DNA of 64,000 bases from Rhizobium sp. NXC14 (GCF_002117485.1 NZ_CP021032.1:709016-773015), one strand, 5' to 3'; positions 1 through 9,298 are shown, counted from the stretch's first letter. Notes: generated by a model from the sequence alone, not told the origin. A program made the numbers and translations.

Positions 1-143
1 GCGCTACCCCAGCTTGGGGCGCTATACCTCATCCGGCGGCAGAGGCCGCTTCAAGCACGATATTGTCATTGATTGCAGGAGCCCCGGCTTCTACCCCGAC
101 GATTTTGCGCGTCGGCCGCGGGTATCCGCATGAGGAGGAAGAC

Positions 144-1175
144 ATGGATTATCGCAAGCTCGGTCCGAGCGGGACCGTCGTCACCGCCTATTGCCTCGGC
201 ACCATGACCTTTGGCGCGGAGGCCGACGAAGCGGCCTCGCACAAGCTGCTCGACGATTATTTCGCCTGGGGCGGCAATTTCATCGACACCGCCGACGTCT
301 ACAGTGCCGGCAAGTCGGAAGAGATCATCGGCCGCTGGCTGAAGGCGCGCCCGACCGAGGCCCGCCAGGCGATCGTCGCCACCAAGGGGCGTTTTCCGAT
401 GGGCAACGGACCCAACGATATCGGCCTGTCGCGCCGGCATCTCGGCCAGGCGCTCGACGACTCGCTGCGCCGCCTCGGCCTCGAGCAGATCGACCTCTAC
501 CAGATGCATGCCTGGGACGCGCTGACGCCGATCGAAGAGACGCTGCGCTTCCTGGACGATGCGGTTTCATCAGGCAAGATCGGCTATTACGGCTTCTCCA
601 ATTATGTCGGCTGGCATATCGCCAAGGCTTCGGAGATCGCCAAGGCGCGCGGTTATACGCGTCCGGTGACGCTGCAGCCGCAATACAGCCTGTTGGCGCG
701 CGACATCGAGCTCGAAATCGTCGCGGCCTGCCAGGATGCCGGCATGGGTCTCCTGCCGTGGTCGCCGCTCGGCGGCGGCTGGCTCACCGGCAAGTACAAG
801 CGGGACGAGATGCCGACCGGCGCCACCCGCCTTGGCGAGAACCCCAATCGCGGCAGCGAATCCTATGCGCCGCGCAACGCTCAGGAACGCACCTGGGCGA
901 TCATCGGCGCGGTCGAGGAGATCGCCAGAGCCCGCGGTGTCAGCATGGCGCAGGTGGCGCTCGCCTGGACGGCGGCGCAGCCGGCCGTGACCTCGGTCAT
1001 CCTCGGCGCCCGCACCCCCGAACAGCTCGCCGACAATCTCGGCGCGATGAAGGTCGAACTCTCCAAGGAGGAGATGGCGAAGCTCAACGAGGTCAGCGCC
1101 CCGCAACCTCTGGACTATCCCTACGGCAAGGGCGGCATCAACCAGCGCCACCGCAAGATCGAAGGCGGCCGCTGA
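144..1175 (+). CDS. Aldo/keto reductase
   Basis: A 343-residue NAD(P)H-dependent oxidoreductase of the aldo/keto reductase family, which reduces carbonyl groups on small sugars or aldehydes; the substrate cannot be read from sequence. It opens with the typical MDYRKLGPSG strand, followed by GNFIDTADVY carrying the catalytic Asp and Tyr, a Lys in the VATKGR strand, and YQMHAWD holding the catalytic-type His. The C-terminal SVILGARTPEQL segment is the usual cofactor-binding region. The ATG at 144 is chosen because GAGGAGGA lies just upstream and the family fold starts here; a longer in-frame start at 63 would add a tail unlike the family. It stands alone and is convergent with the LuxR-type gene downstream. 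Confidence 0.85.
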   Translation: MDYRKLGPSGTVVTAYCLGTMTFGAEADEAASHKLLDDYFAWGGNFIDTADVYSAGKSEEIIGRWLKARPTEARQAIVATKGRFPMGNGPNDIGLSRRHLGQALDDSLRRLGLEQIDLYQMHAWDALTPIEETLRFLDDAVSSGKIGYYGFSNYVGWHIAKASEIAKARGYTRPVTLQPQYSLLARDIELEIVAACQDAGMGLLPWSPLGGGWLTGKYKRDEMPTGATRLGENPNRGSESYAPRNAQERTWAIIGAVEEIARARGVSMAQVALAWTAAQPAVTSVILGARTPEQLADNLGAMKVELSKEEMAKLNEVSAPQPLDYPYGKGGINQRHRKIEGGR

Positions 1176-1245
1176 GCCCTCCGGCCGCAACTGAACGAAG
1201 CCTGTCTGCTTCATGCCGAAGCGGACAGGCCGTCCGGGTCGAGGC

Positions 1246-2100
1246 TTATCGACTCGTGCTTTGGGCTGCTGGTCGGTCGCCCGTGCTGCCGATTGTCTTC
1301 AGGTAGATCGATAAAAGCTGCGTCTGCGAGGAGATGCCGAGCTTGCGGTAGACGTTGCGGCGATGGACCTTCACCGTGCCCGTCGAGATGTTGAGCCTGA
1401 GGCCGATCGATTCCGAGGAATGTCCCTGCAATACCAGATCGACGATCGCGGTTTCGCGGCTCGTCAACTTGAGGTCGCGCCAGACAGTGTCGGCCGGCTG
1501 CAGCGCCTGCGCCGCCGCACCGCTTTTCCTCCCCTTTCGCAAGCCGGCATCGCGTTGCGCGTCGAAGCGGGCGCCGAGCCGCGGCCAGAAATGCCGGACA
1601 AGGCTCGCCACCAAAGGTTCGGCCTTTTTCAGAAGCGCGAATTCAGCCGGCGGAAACGGGCCGGTCTTTTCCCGGCGCATCAGCGACAGCACGACGGTGA
1701 TATCGTCGTCGAGTGTCACGAAGAAGCCGATCTCCTCGGCAAGTCCCGTCTGGACATAATAGCTCCGGTAATATTCGCTGGAGAAGAAGCGGTCGGGCGC
1801 CAGCTCGCGCATGCGGAAGACGCCCGGGCGGCGCGCGCGGGCGGTATGGTAAAATGGATCGAGCAGGTACGGACCAACCTGATAGAGGGTGACGAAAACG
1901 ACGTTTTCCTCTGGATCGAAGGTGCTGTAGAGATCAATCGGCCGCTCCTTGCCGCGATAGGCAAAAACCACGACATAATCGAAGCGCACCAGAGCCGCCA
2001 TCATCCGGCGGAACGTCTCACCAAACTCCGCATCCGCCATGGCGGGCTTTCCGACGGTGACGTCGAAAGCCTGAAACAGCGCCTCGAGATCAATGCTCAT
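1246..2100 (-). CDS. LuxR-family transcriptional regulator
   Basis: A 284-residue DNA-binding regulator. The last 65 residues form a LuxR/GerE helix-turn-helix (LTSRETAIVDLVLQG, then STGTVKVHRRNVYRKLG). The first 200 residues are a sensory domain without a recognisable acyl-homoserine-lactone pocket or receiver domain, so it is better described as an orphan LuxR-type regulator than a quorum sensor. The ATG at 2100 is preferred over 2115 because GGAGAG lies seven bases upstream. It is divergent from the PotABCD-like transport genes that begin at 2294, and the 193-bp spacer contains the dyad ATACC-N8-GGTAT at 2178-2195, so it probably controls that importer. The inducer is unknown. Confidence 0.8.
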   Translation of the reverse strand: MSIDLEALFQAFDVTVGKPAMADAEFGETFRRMMAALVRFDYVVVFAYRGKERPIDLYSTFDPEENVVFVTLYQVGPYLLDPFYHTARARRPGVFRMRELAPDRFFSSEYYRSYYVQTGLAEEIGFFVTLDDDITVVLSLMRREKTGPFPPAEFALLKKAEPLVASLVRHFWPRLGARFDAQRDAGLRKGRKSGAAAQALQPADTVWRDLKLTSRETAIVDLVLQGHSSESIGLRLNISTGTVKVHRRNVYRKLGISSQTQLLSIYLKTIGSTGDRPAAQSTSR

Positions 2101-2293
2101 CGATAGCCTCTCCAAACCGTCTCAGCAGGAATACGCTAAGTTTCATATACACCTTCCACGAAGAGATGTGAGGCAGAATACCTCTTTCGGGGTATATACC
2201 GCGCCGACGGCCCTGGCTTACTGTTTCCCCAACGACGGTGGCAAAAAGGCAGCGCTAGACTGCCCATACCAACCAACCGCAGGGAACAGACGC

Positions 2294-3403
2294 GTGGCAT
2301 CCGCTTCGACGAACGATATCGAATTCCGTTCGGTCACCAAGAATTATGGCGCGGTGACCGCCGTGACCGACATAAATCTGAATGTACCGAAGGGGGCTTT
2401 TCTCGCTCTGCTCGGCCCTTCCGGCTGCGGCAAGACCACGTGTCTGCGCATGATCGGCGGCTTTGAGCAGCCGAGCGAGGGCGCCGTGCTGATCGACGGG
2501 CGGGAGATGAACGGCGTTCCGGCCTATCGTCGCCCCGTCAACATGGTCTTCCAGCATTATGCCCTGTTTCCGCATTTCAACGTGGAACAGAACGTCGCCT
2601 ATGGCTTGCGGCAGATGCGGCCAAGGATTGCGGCGGCCGAGATCAATCGCCGCGCGGCAGAAGCGCTCGAGATGGTGCGGCTTGGCGGTTTCGCCAAGCG
2701 GCGCATCCACGAGATGTCCGGCGGCCAGCAGCAGCGGGTGGCCTTGGCGCGCGCGATCGTCAACCGGCCTTCGGTGCTGCTGCTTGACGAGCCGCTGGCC
2801 GCGCTCGACAAGAAGCTGCGCTCGGCCATGCAGATCGAATTGCAGACGTTGCAGCGCGAGCTCGGCATCACCTTCGTGCTCGTCACCCACGATCAGGAAG
2901 AAGCGCTGTCGATGGCGGACGTCGTCTGCGTCATGAGCGCTGGGCGCATTCGTCAGCTCGGTACGCCGCAAGAGGTCTACGACCGCCCGGCCGATCTTTT
3001 CGTCGCCGATTTCGTCGGCAAGACCAACCGGATCGGTGCGACGATGGAAACCGGTGGCACGACGCTGCGCCTTGGCGACGGTTCGGCGCTTGCAGCCATT
3101 GCCCGCCCTGGCCTTGCGACGGGCGACGTGATCGTTGCGATCCGTCCCGAGGCGATCCGGCTGACGCGGGCTGCGGTCGGCAGCACGTCCTTTGCCGGCA
3201 CGGTCACGCACCGCATCTTCCTCGGCTCCTCGGCCGAATATGCCGTCACTGTTCCGGGTCTCGGCGATTTCCTCGTCACCGCCGACCGGCGCAGCATGAA
3301 TGAGAGCGATCTGGTCGAGCCAGGTGAAGCGGTTTTCCTCGGCTTCGATCCCGATATGGCCCACGTTTTTCCAGGCGAGGTTTCTTCACCCCAAGTTTCA
3401 TAA
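2294..3403 (+). CDS. ABC transporter ATP-binding protein, PotA-like
   Basis: A 369-residue cytoplasmic ATPase that drives a binding-protein-dependent importer. The nucleotide-binding domain shows Walker A (GPSGCGKTT), the ABC signature in degenerate form (MSGGQQQRVALARAI), Walker B (VLLLDEPLAALD) and the H-loop (LVTHDQEEA). The last 110 residues form the TOBE-type regulatory domain typical of the spermidine/putrescine and iron importer group. The GTG at 2294 is chosen because CAGGGA lies upstream and the product then starts near the family position; the open frame extends to 2093 without a good ribosome site. It is the first gene of a four-gene transport operon followed by an SDR gene. The substrate is probably a polyamine or other small amine, by analogy only. 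Confidence 0.88.
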   Translation: MASASTNDIEFRSVTKNYGAVTAVTDINLNVPKGAFLALLGPSGCGKTTCLRMIGGFEQPSEGAVLIDGREMNGVPAYRRPVNMVFQHYALFPHFNVEQNVAYGLRQMRPRIAAAEINRRAAEALEMVRLGGFAKRRIHEMSGGQQQRVALARAIVNRPSVLLLDEPLAALDKKLRSAMQIELQTLQRELGITFVLVTHDQEEALSMADVVCVMSAGRIRQLGTPQEVYDRPADLFVADFVGKTNRIGATMETGGTTLRLGDGSALAAIARPGLATGDVIVAIRPEAIRLTRAAVGSTSFAGTVTHRIFLGSSAEYAVTVPGLGDFLVTADRRSMNESDLVEPGEAVFLGFDPDMAHVFPGEVSSPQVS

Positions 3404-3440
3404 GCATCGAATGCATAAACCAGAACAAGGGAACAGCATC

Positions 3441-4601
3441 ATGAGCAAGGACTACAAGGATCATCTGCCTATTACGCCTGAAGGCTTCATGGACGAGTTC
3501 ATGCGCCTGAAGCGCGGCTCCGTCAGCCGCCGCCACTTCCTCGGCGTCACCGGCCTCGGGCTTGCGACCGCCGTGCTGTCGCGTTTCCCCGGTGCCCTGT
3601 CGACGCCCGCCTACGCCGAGGACCTCGGTACCCAGATGTCGATCGCCACCTGGCCGAACTACCATGACCCTGCGACCTTCGAGAATTTCAAGGCGGCGAC
3701 TGGCGTTGCCGTGGAGGTCAACGTCTTCGGCTCCAATGAGGAAATGCTGGCCAAGCTCCAGGCGGGCGCCTCCGGCTGGTCACTCTTCGTGCCGACCAAC
3801 TACACGATCTCCACCTACCACAAGCTCGGCCTGATCGACGAACTCGATCTCTCCAAGATACCGAATTTCAGCCAAGCGACGGAAAATCCGCGCTTCACCA
3901 AGGAAGGCATGATCGACGGCAAGACCTATGCCGTGCCGAAGAACTGGGGTACGACCGGGTTCTCGGTCAATACCGCGAAGATCAAGACCAAGCTTTCGAG
4001 CTGGAAGGACTTCTTTGACATCGCCCAGACGGAAGCCGACGGCCGCGCCATGGTGCACGACTATCAGTTGACGACGATCGGCAGCGCGCTGGTGTCGCTC
4101 GGCTACGATTTCAATTCGATCAAGGCGGACGAACTCGCCAAGGCCGAGGAACTGCTGATCAAAGTCAAACCGCACCTTTTCGCCATCAACAGCGACTACC
4201 AACCGGCCATGCGCGCCACCGACGCCTGGCTCACCATGTGCTGGACCAATGACGGGGCGCAGCTCAACCGTGACGTTCCGGAGATCGCCTATGTGCTTGG
4301 CACCGACGGCGGCGAGATCTGGACCGACTATTACGCCATCCCGAAGGACGCGCCGAACAAGGCGGCGGGTTACGCGCTGCTCAACTACCTCATGGATCCG
4401 GCCAATGCCGTCAAGGAGCACGTCGCCAATGGCGCACCGACGACCGACAGCCGGGTCATCGCGCTGCTGCCGAAGGAGATCACGGCGAACAAGATCGTCT
4501 ATCCGGATGAGGCTTCATTGACGCCGCTGGAATTCGGGGCGGCGGTTACATTGACCGATCCCGGCCGGGCGGAGCTGATGGCGCGTTTCAAGTCGGCTTG
4601 A
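3441..4601 (+). CDS. ABC transporter substrate-binding protein, PotD-like (Tat signal)
   Basis: A 386-residue periplasmic solute-binding protein of the spermidine/putrescine type (SBP_bac_8-like), which delivers ligand to the two permeases encoded next. The N-terminus has a cytosolic lead of about 28 residues, then SRRHFLGVTGLGLATAVL, a twin-arginine export signal, with cleavage likely after STPAYA. Export of a folded protein by Tat is less usual in this family than Sec export. The ATG at 3441 has AAGGGA upstream; earlier in-frame starts overlap the ATPase gene and would bury the signal. It lies 37 bp after the ATPase. Ligand specificity is unknown. Confidence 0.87.
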   Translation: MSKDYKDHLPITPEGFMDEFMRLKRGSVSRRHFLGVTGLGLATAVLSRFPGALSTPAYAEDLGTQMSIATWPNYHDPATFENFKAATGVAVEVNVFGSNEEMLAKLQAGASGWSLFVPTNYTISTYHKLGLIDELDLSKIPNFSQATENPRFTKEGMIDGKTYAVPKNWGTTGFSVNTAKIKTKLSSWKDFFDIAQTEADGRAMVHDYQLTTIGSALVSLGYDFNSIKADELAKAEELLIKVKPHLFAINSDYQPAMRATDAWLTMCWTNDGAQLNRDVPEIAYVLGTDGGEIWTDYYAIPKDAPNKAAGYALLNYLMDPANAVKEHVANGAPTTDSRVIALLPKEITANKIVYPDEASLTPLEFGAAVTLTDPGRAELMARFKSA

Positions 4602-4683
4602 TCGCCGTTCCCAACTCCGGCCCCGCCGCCTTGGCGCGAGGGGCCGGTCTCGTGCCTAGAATCGTCGGATAAAGAACCTTTCG

Positions 4684-5550
4684 ATGCCTTTTGCTCCTGA
4701 AACCAATCGGCGCCTTGTCACCGCGGCTCTTGTCGGTCCGGCCAGCATCTGGCTGTTCGTGTTCCTGGTGCTGCCCTTCATCGCCATCATCGTCTTTGCC
4801 TTCGGCGAGCGGGCGCCCGAAGGTGGTTATCAGGCGGCTTTTACCTTTGCGCAATTTGCCAATCTTGGTTCGCGCGCCGCAGCCTTCAAGAACACGCTGA
4901 TCCTTGCGCCGATCGGCGCCTTCGCCTGCCTGCTCGTCGCCTATCCGGTTGCTTATTACCTCGCCGTCAAGGCGAGCGCCAAATACCGGCTGCTGCTGGT
5001 CTCCCTCGTCGTCGTGCCCTTCTGGACGAGCCTTCTCGTGCGCACCTACGCCTGGATGTACATCTTGGGCGCCCGCGGCATTCCGCATCTCCTGGAGATG
5101 GTCGGCATCGAAAATGTCAGGCTGCTGAACACACCGGGCGCCGTGCTGCTAGGCATCGTCTACGGCTACCTGCCGCTGATGATCATGCCGGTCTATGTGA
5201 GCCTCGAAAAGCTCGACCGCCGCCTTCTGGAGGCCTCCGCCGATCTCGGCGCGCGGCCGCTTTCGACCTTTTTCGGCATCACGCTGCCGCTGTCGCTTCC
5301 CGGCGTGATGACCGGCATCGCCCTCGTTACCATCCTGCTGCTCGGCGAATATCTGATCCCGCAGTTGCTTGGCGGCGGCAAAGTCTTCTTCATCGGCAAT
5401 GCGCTGGTCGATCTCTTCCTGCAGTCGCGCAACTGGCCGTTCGGCTCTGCGATCGCCGTCACTCTCGTCGTTGTCGTCGTCATCGTGCTGTTGATTGCCA
5501 TGCGCATCGCCTGGCGCGTTGCCGGTACGCGCCAAGTGGATCTCGTCTGA
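4684..5550 (+). CDS. ABC transporter permease, PotB-like
   Basis: A 288-residue inner-membrane permease with about six membrane helices, starting at VGPASIWLFVFLVLPFIAIIVFAF. The cytoplasmic EAA-type loop that docks on the ATPase is visible as EASADLGARPLSTFFGITLPLSLPG. Family and order match PotB of spermidine/putrescine importers. Its last base is the first base of the next permease gene, which indicates translational coupling. Together with the ATPase, the binding protein and the second permease it makes a complete importer. Confidence 0.88.
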   Translation: MPFAPETNRRLVTAALVGPASIWLFVFLVLPFIAIIVFAFGERAPEGGYQAAFTFAQFANLGSRAAAFKNTLILAPIGAFACLLVAYPVAYYLAVKASAKYRLLLVSLVVVPFWTSLLVRTYAWMYILGARGIPHLLEMVGIENVRLLNTPGAVLLGIVYGYLPLMIMPVYVSLEKLDRRLLEASADLGARPLSTFFGITLPLSLPGVMTGIALVTILLLGEYLIPQLLGGGKVFFIGNALVDLFLQSRNWPFGSAIAVTLVVVVVIVLLIAMRIAWRVAGTRQVDLV

Positions 5551-6359
5551 TGCGCGCGCTGGTCACCGCAGTCTACCTGTTCCTCTATACGCCGATCGCG
5601 CTTGTCGTGCTGTTCTCCTTTAATGCCGGCCGCAATGCCAGCGATTTCACCGGCTTCTCGACTCAATGGTATGGCAAGGCGCTTGCCAACACCTTCCTGA
5701 TGGAAGCGCTGCAGAACAGCCTGGCCATCGCCTTTACCAGTGCCGGGCTGGCGGCCATTTTCGGCACAATGGCGGCGATCGGCATGGAGCGGCTCGGCGC
5801 CCGGGCGCGAGCGGTCTTCGACGGGCTGTTCGCTGCGGCGATCGTCGTTCCCGGCGTCGTTATCGGCATTGCGACCCTGGTGGCGCTGGTCGAGGTCTTC
5901 GGCTTCGTCAATCCGCTGATTGCCGCCGTATGGCCAGGCGAACAGGCGCCGAAGCTATCACTCGGCTATGGCTCGATCATCGCCGCCCACGGCCTCTTCA
6001 CCATGGCGCTGGTGACAATGATCGTCAAAGCACGCATCGCCAGCCTCGGCCGTGACATCGTCGAAGCGTCGAGCGATCTCTACGCCACGCCATTGACCAC
6101 TTTTCGCCAGATTGTGCTGCCGCAGATCCTGCCGTCAATCCTGGCCGGTTTTCTGCTCGCCTTCACCTTCTCCTTTGACGATTTCATCATCGCCTTTTTC
6201 GTCGCAGGCTCGAACACGACACTGCCGATTTATGTCTTCGCCTCGATCCGTCGTGGCGTGACGCCGGAGATCAACGCCATCGCCACGATGGTGCTTGTCG
6301 CATCGCTGGGACTAATCCTCATCGCGCGCTTTCTGATGCGCGAGAAAACAACAAACTGA
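5550..6359 (+). CDS. ABC transporter permease, PotC-like
   Basis: A 269-residue inner-membrane permease, the second half of the translocation channel. It has six predicted helices and the EAA loop EASSDLYATPLTTFRQIVLPQILP. The start codon overlaps the TGA of the first permease. A conserved FTFSFDDFIIAFF helix typical of PotC follows the loop. The downstream SDR gene begins 13 bp later, so the dehydrogenase is probably in the same transcript and acts on the imported compound or a product of it. Confidence 0.88.
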   Translation: MRALVTAVYLFLYTPIALVVLFSFNAGRNASDFTGFSTQWYGKALANTFLMEALQNSLAIAFTSAGLAAIFGTMAAIGMERLGARARAVFDGLFAAAIVVPGVVIGIATLVALVEVFGFVNPLIAAVWPGEQAPKLSLGYGSIIAAHGLFTMALVTMIVKARIASLGRDIVEASSDLYATPLTTFRQIVLPQILPSILAGFLLAFTFSFDDFIIAFFVAGSNTTLPIYVFASIRRGVTPEINAIATMVLVASLGLILIARFLMREKTTN

Positions 6360-6372
6360 ACGGGAAACACCA

Positions 6373-7134
6373 ATGATTCTTGAAAATCGCGTCGCGATCG
6401 TCACCGGAGCGGGCTCGGGCATCGGCCAGGCCGGCGCGCAGATCATGGCAGGAGAAGGTGCTTTCGTCGTCGTGGCCGACCTGAATGCCGCCAGTGCCGC
6501 CGAAACCGTCCGCCGGATTGAGGCCGCCGGCGGCAGGGCTGAGTGCCTTGTTCTCGACGTCACCGACGACACGGCACTCGAAGCCGGCATCGCTGCGGTC
6601 GCCGAACGTCACGGCCGGATAGACATCCTCCACAATCACGCCGGCGCACAGGTGGCGGGCGATCTGGAGCAGGTCGCTGTCGAGGGTTTCGACAGGTCCT
6701 GGACCCTGAATGTCCGAGCGCATTTCATGGCGGCTCGCTTCGTCATGCCGCTGATGAAGAAGGCGGGCCGCGGCGTCATCCTCAACACCTCTTCCTCGTC
6801 GGGCGTACTCTACGATCGCGAGATGATTGCCTATACGACGACGAAACATGCGGTCATCGCGATGACCCGGCAGATGGCCGGCGACTACGCCAGGTTCGGC
6901 ATCCGCGTCAACGCGCTCTGCCCGGGCTGGGTGGATACGCCGTTCAACGAACCCTTCATCGCCCAGATGGGCGGCCGCGGCGCGATCGAGGCCTATGTCG
7001 CCGAGAAGGTGCCGCTCGGACGCTGGGCTGATGTCTCCGAAATCGCCGAGCCCATTCTCTTCCTGGTCTCGGACCGCTCGTCCTACATGACCGGGCAGAT
7101 TCTCGTCGTCGACGGCGGCGAGACCATTGTCTGA
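6373..7134 (+). CDS. SDR-family dehydrogenase
   Basis: A 253-residue short-chain dehydrogenase/reductase. It shows the nucleotide-binding TGAGSGIG near residue 11 with an acidic VVADLN that favours NAD(H), NHAG after strand 4, the Ser around residue 142, and a YTTTKHA active-site Tyr/Lys pair. The C-terminal YMTGQILVVDGG is standard for the family. It is the last gene of the PotABCD-like operon, which suggests oxidation of an alcohol group on the imported substrate. No specific substrate can be assigned. Confidence 0.85.
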   Translation: MILENRVAIVTGAGSGIGQAGAQIMAGEGAFVVVADLNAASAAETVRRIEAAGGRAECLVLDVTDDTALEAGIAAVAERHGRIDILHNHAGAQVAGDLEQVAVEGFDRSWTLNVRAHFMAARFVMPLMKKAGRGVILNTSSSSGVLYDREMIAYTTTKHAVIAMTRQMAGDYARFGIRVNALCPGWVDTPFNEPFIAQMGGRGAIEAYVAEKVPLGRWADVSEIAEPILFLVSDRSSYMTGQILVVDGGETIV

Positions 7135-7211
7135 CGGTGGTGGAATGGGTTTGCCCCTAGGTCGGATCGGCTGACCCTCATCGGATCAAATCAAAGAATC
7201 AGCGTATGAAA

Positions 7212-7237
7212 AAGCCGCCATGTTTCCATGGCGGCTT
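7212..7237 (-). terminator. Rho-independent terminator between convergent genes
   Basis: A perfect 11-bp stem (AAGCCGCCATG with CATGGCGGCTT) with a 4-nt loop. Read on the minus strand the stem is followed by TTTTTC, so it should end transcription of the APC permease gene; on the plus strand a weaker T run follows, so it may also serve the SDR operon. Confidence 0.8.
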
Positions 7238-7264
7238 GGTGGCTTTTCTGCTTGGGAGGCGATT

Positions 7265-9049
7265 TTAAGCCGGAAGCTGAAAGAACCAATTGGCGAAAAG
7301 GACGATTGCCAGGCCGCCTACAAGTGCGAGATAGGGCAGCATGCCGGCTTTCCTGACGCCGAGATCCTGGCCGATGAGGCCGAGATCCTCCATCGCGCCT
7401 GCCGGGAACTTGCCGCCGTCGCGGACATAGTGGCGATAGGCGAAGACCGGCAGGATCAGGGCGGCGAAGATGAAGCCGACCCAGAGCGCATTGGAGTAAC
7501 CCCAGACCTTGGCGCCGGCGCCGAGGAAGAGCGCGTTGACAAAGGCGAGCACGGTGTTGAGGCCGATCAGCCAGCTCGGCGCCTTCCAAGGGCGTTCGAT
7601 ATGGCCGGAATCTATCCGGTGGATCCAGCCGGAATTCAAGTTCAGGAAGTTGAAGATGATGTAGCCGACATTCGAGACGGCAAGCACGAAGAAATAGCCG
7701 CCGGCATCCGAAGCGATCGCCAGGAGGAAGAGGTTAAAGGCGAAGTCGGTCCACATGGCCCGCGTCGGGGCTCCGTGCTCGTTGGCATGGTCGAGATATT
7801 TCGGCAGCCAGCCGTCCTTCGAGCCCTGGTAGAGCGTGCGCGAGGAACCGGCCATCGCCGTCATGATGGCGAGGAAGAGCGCCAAGATCATGAGGACGAC
7901 GAGCAATTGGGTGATGACCCGGCCCGCGCCGATCAGGCCGCCGAGCGCTTCGGCAACGCCCGTGCCGTCGACGATGCCCGGGGCGAGCATACCGGCATGG
8001 CCGAGAACGCCCTGGAAGGCGAAGGGTACCAGGAAGAAGAACAGGCAGCAGGCAAGGCCGGAATAGAAGATCGCCTTGAATGTGTCGGTCTTCGGGTTCT
8101 TCAGTTCCCGGGTGTAGCAGACCGCCGTCTCGAAGCCGTAGGTCGACCAGGCGGCGATGTAGAGACCCCCGAGGAAGAGCGTCCAGCCGCCGTTGCTCCA
8201 GGTGCCGTCGGAGGCAGTATAGGCGGCCGTCGGCGGCAACAGGCCGGTGACGTTGGCGGCGACGACCTGGCCGCTGATGATCGGGTAGAGGCCGATGATC
8301 AGCAGCGGCACCAGCACGATGATCGCCAGCCACTTCTGCACGCTTGCGGTTTCCGAGATGCCGCGATGCTGGATCGCGAAGATGATCAGCATCAGGATGC
8401 CGCCGATGAAGAAGGTGGCGTTGATGTTGGCGGTGGCGAGGTATGGAATGCTGAAGCTTGCGAGCGACCAACTGCGGATCGCCGGCGTAAGCGCCGCGAC
8501 GCCGTCGGCGCCGAGCAGCGCCTTGACGGCATCATCAGGCGTCGTGCCGGCATGGGCTGCAATATATTCGGCGACGCGGGGGCTGTCGGCCGCAACGGAA
8601 GCGGCATGCGCGGCGATCCAGTCGAGGACCATTTGCGAATCGGCTGCGGGAATCGGGAAAAATGCATTGAGAATATAACCGGCGGCGATGGCGCAGCCGA
8701 GCGAAAGCACCGGCGACCAGGCAAACCAGTTGCACCAGACCGACAGGGGCGCGATGAATTTTGAATAGCGCAGCCAGGCGGTGGCGCCGTAGACGGAGGC
8801 TCCGCCGGATTTGTTGCCGAACATGCCGGCGATCTCGGCATAGGTGAAGGATTGCAGGAAACCTATCACCATCGAGATGATCCAGACGACGAAGGCGAGC
8901 TTGCCCGTCGTGCCTGCGATGCCGCCAATGGAGAAGAGAACGAGAGGCGGCACGCCCGCAGCCACCCAGAATGCGCCCTTCCAGTCCAGTGCGCGTATAA
9001 GCTTACCTTCGGTGCCGGATGCAATTCCGGCCTCCACAATATCTGTCAT
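7265..9049 (-). CDS. APC-family amino acid/amine permease
   Basis: A 594-residue inner-membrane transporter of the amino acid-polyamine-organocation superfamily. About twelve hydrophobic helices are visible, the first carrying a Gly-rich segment (SIGGIAGTTGKLAFVVW) like helix 1 of the family, and a YAEIAGMFGNKSGGASVYGATAWLR stretch corresponding to helices 2-3. A large extracytoplasmic loop of about 100 residues lies after helix 4. It is divergent from the Tdm-type gene (start 9299) with a shared 249-bp control region, so uptake of TMAO, a methylated amine or a related quaternary amine is the likely role. That substrate is inferred from position only. Confidence 0.85.
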   Translation of the reverse strand: MTDIVEAGIASGTEGKLIRALDWKGAFWVAAGVPPLVLFSIGGIAGTTGKLAFVVWIISMVIGFLQSFTYAEIAGMFGNKSGGASVYGATAWLRYSKFIAPLSVWCNWFAWSPVLSLGCAIAAGYILNAFFPIPAADSQMVLDWIAAHAASVAADSPRVAEYIAAHAGTTPDDAVKALLGADGVAALTPAIRSWSLASFSIPYLATANINATFFIGGILMLIIFAIQHRGISETASVQKWLAIIVLVPLLIIGLYPIISGQVVAANVTGLLPPTAAYTASDGTWSNGGWTLFLGGLYIAAWSTYGFETAVCYTRELKNPKTDTFKAIFYSGLACCLFFFLVPFAFQGVLGHAGMLAPGIVDGTGVAEALGGLIGAGRVITQLLVVLMILALFLAIMTAMAGSSRTLYQGSKDGWLPKYLDHANEHGAPTRAMWTDFAFNLFLLAIASDAGGYFFVLAVSNVGYIIFNFLNLNSGWIHRIDSGHIERPWKAPSWLIGLNTVLAFVNALFLGAGAKVWGYSNALWVGFIFAALILPVFAYRHYVRDGGKFPAGAMEDLGLIGQDLGVRKAGMLPYLALVGGLAIVLFANWFFQLPA

Positions 9050-9078
9050 CGGTGAAATTCCCCATTCGATTGTTCCGG

Positions 9079-9125
9079 ACGTATCTCTGTACGTCTCCCT
9101 GAACGTGTCTCCCTGACCGTCTCAA
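9079..9125. repeat. Degenerate tandem repeat in the permease/tdm control region
   Basis: Roughly three imperfect copies of a 12-14-nt unit (consensus ACGT-TCTCCCTGA) occur in tandem just upstream of the permease start, in the intergenic region shared with the divergent Tdm-type gene. The phasing is irregular. They could be binding sites or slippage products. Confidence 0.45.
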
Positions 9126-9298
9126 GCCCGCTCGGATGATTTTGGTGATCCGCGCTCCCGACGGACCCTCCGAGTCTGAACTCTTGATGCATAGTGAAGA
9201 TATTTTCTTTTTAGTCAACATCACTTTACTTTCCACAGGCATTTTGTAACCTGTATGGGTGTATGCCGAAGGGCATGCCGATCGCCCAAGAGGGTAGA

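Noticed and set aside
1..22. Hairpin CCCC-AGCTT-GGGG with flanking GCGC at the left edge
   Set aside because: It may be the terminator of a gene outside the window, but the stem is short, there is no T run, and the context is cut off.
7220..8764. A 514-codon open frame on the plus strand
   Set aside because: It is antisense to the APC permease, has the charged, low-hydrophobicity composition of a GC-rich shadow frame and no ribosome site; the minus-strand frame has clear membrane helices.
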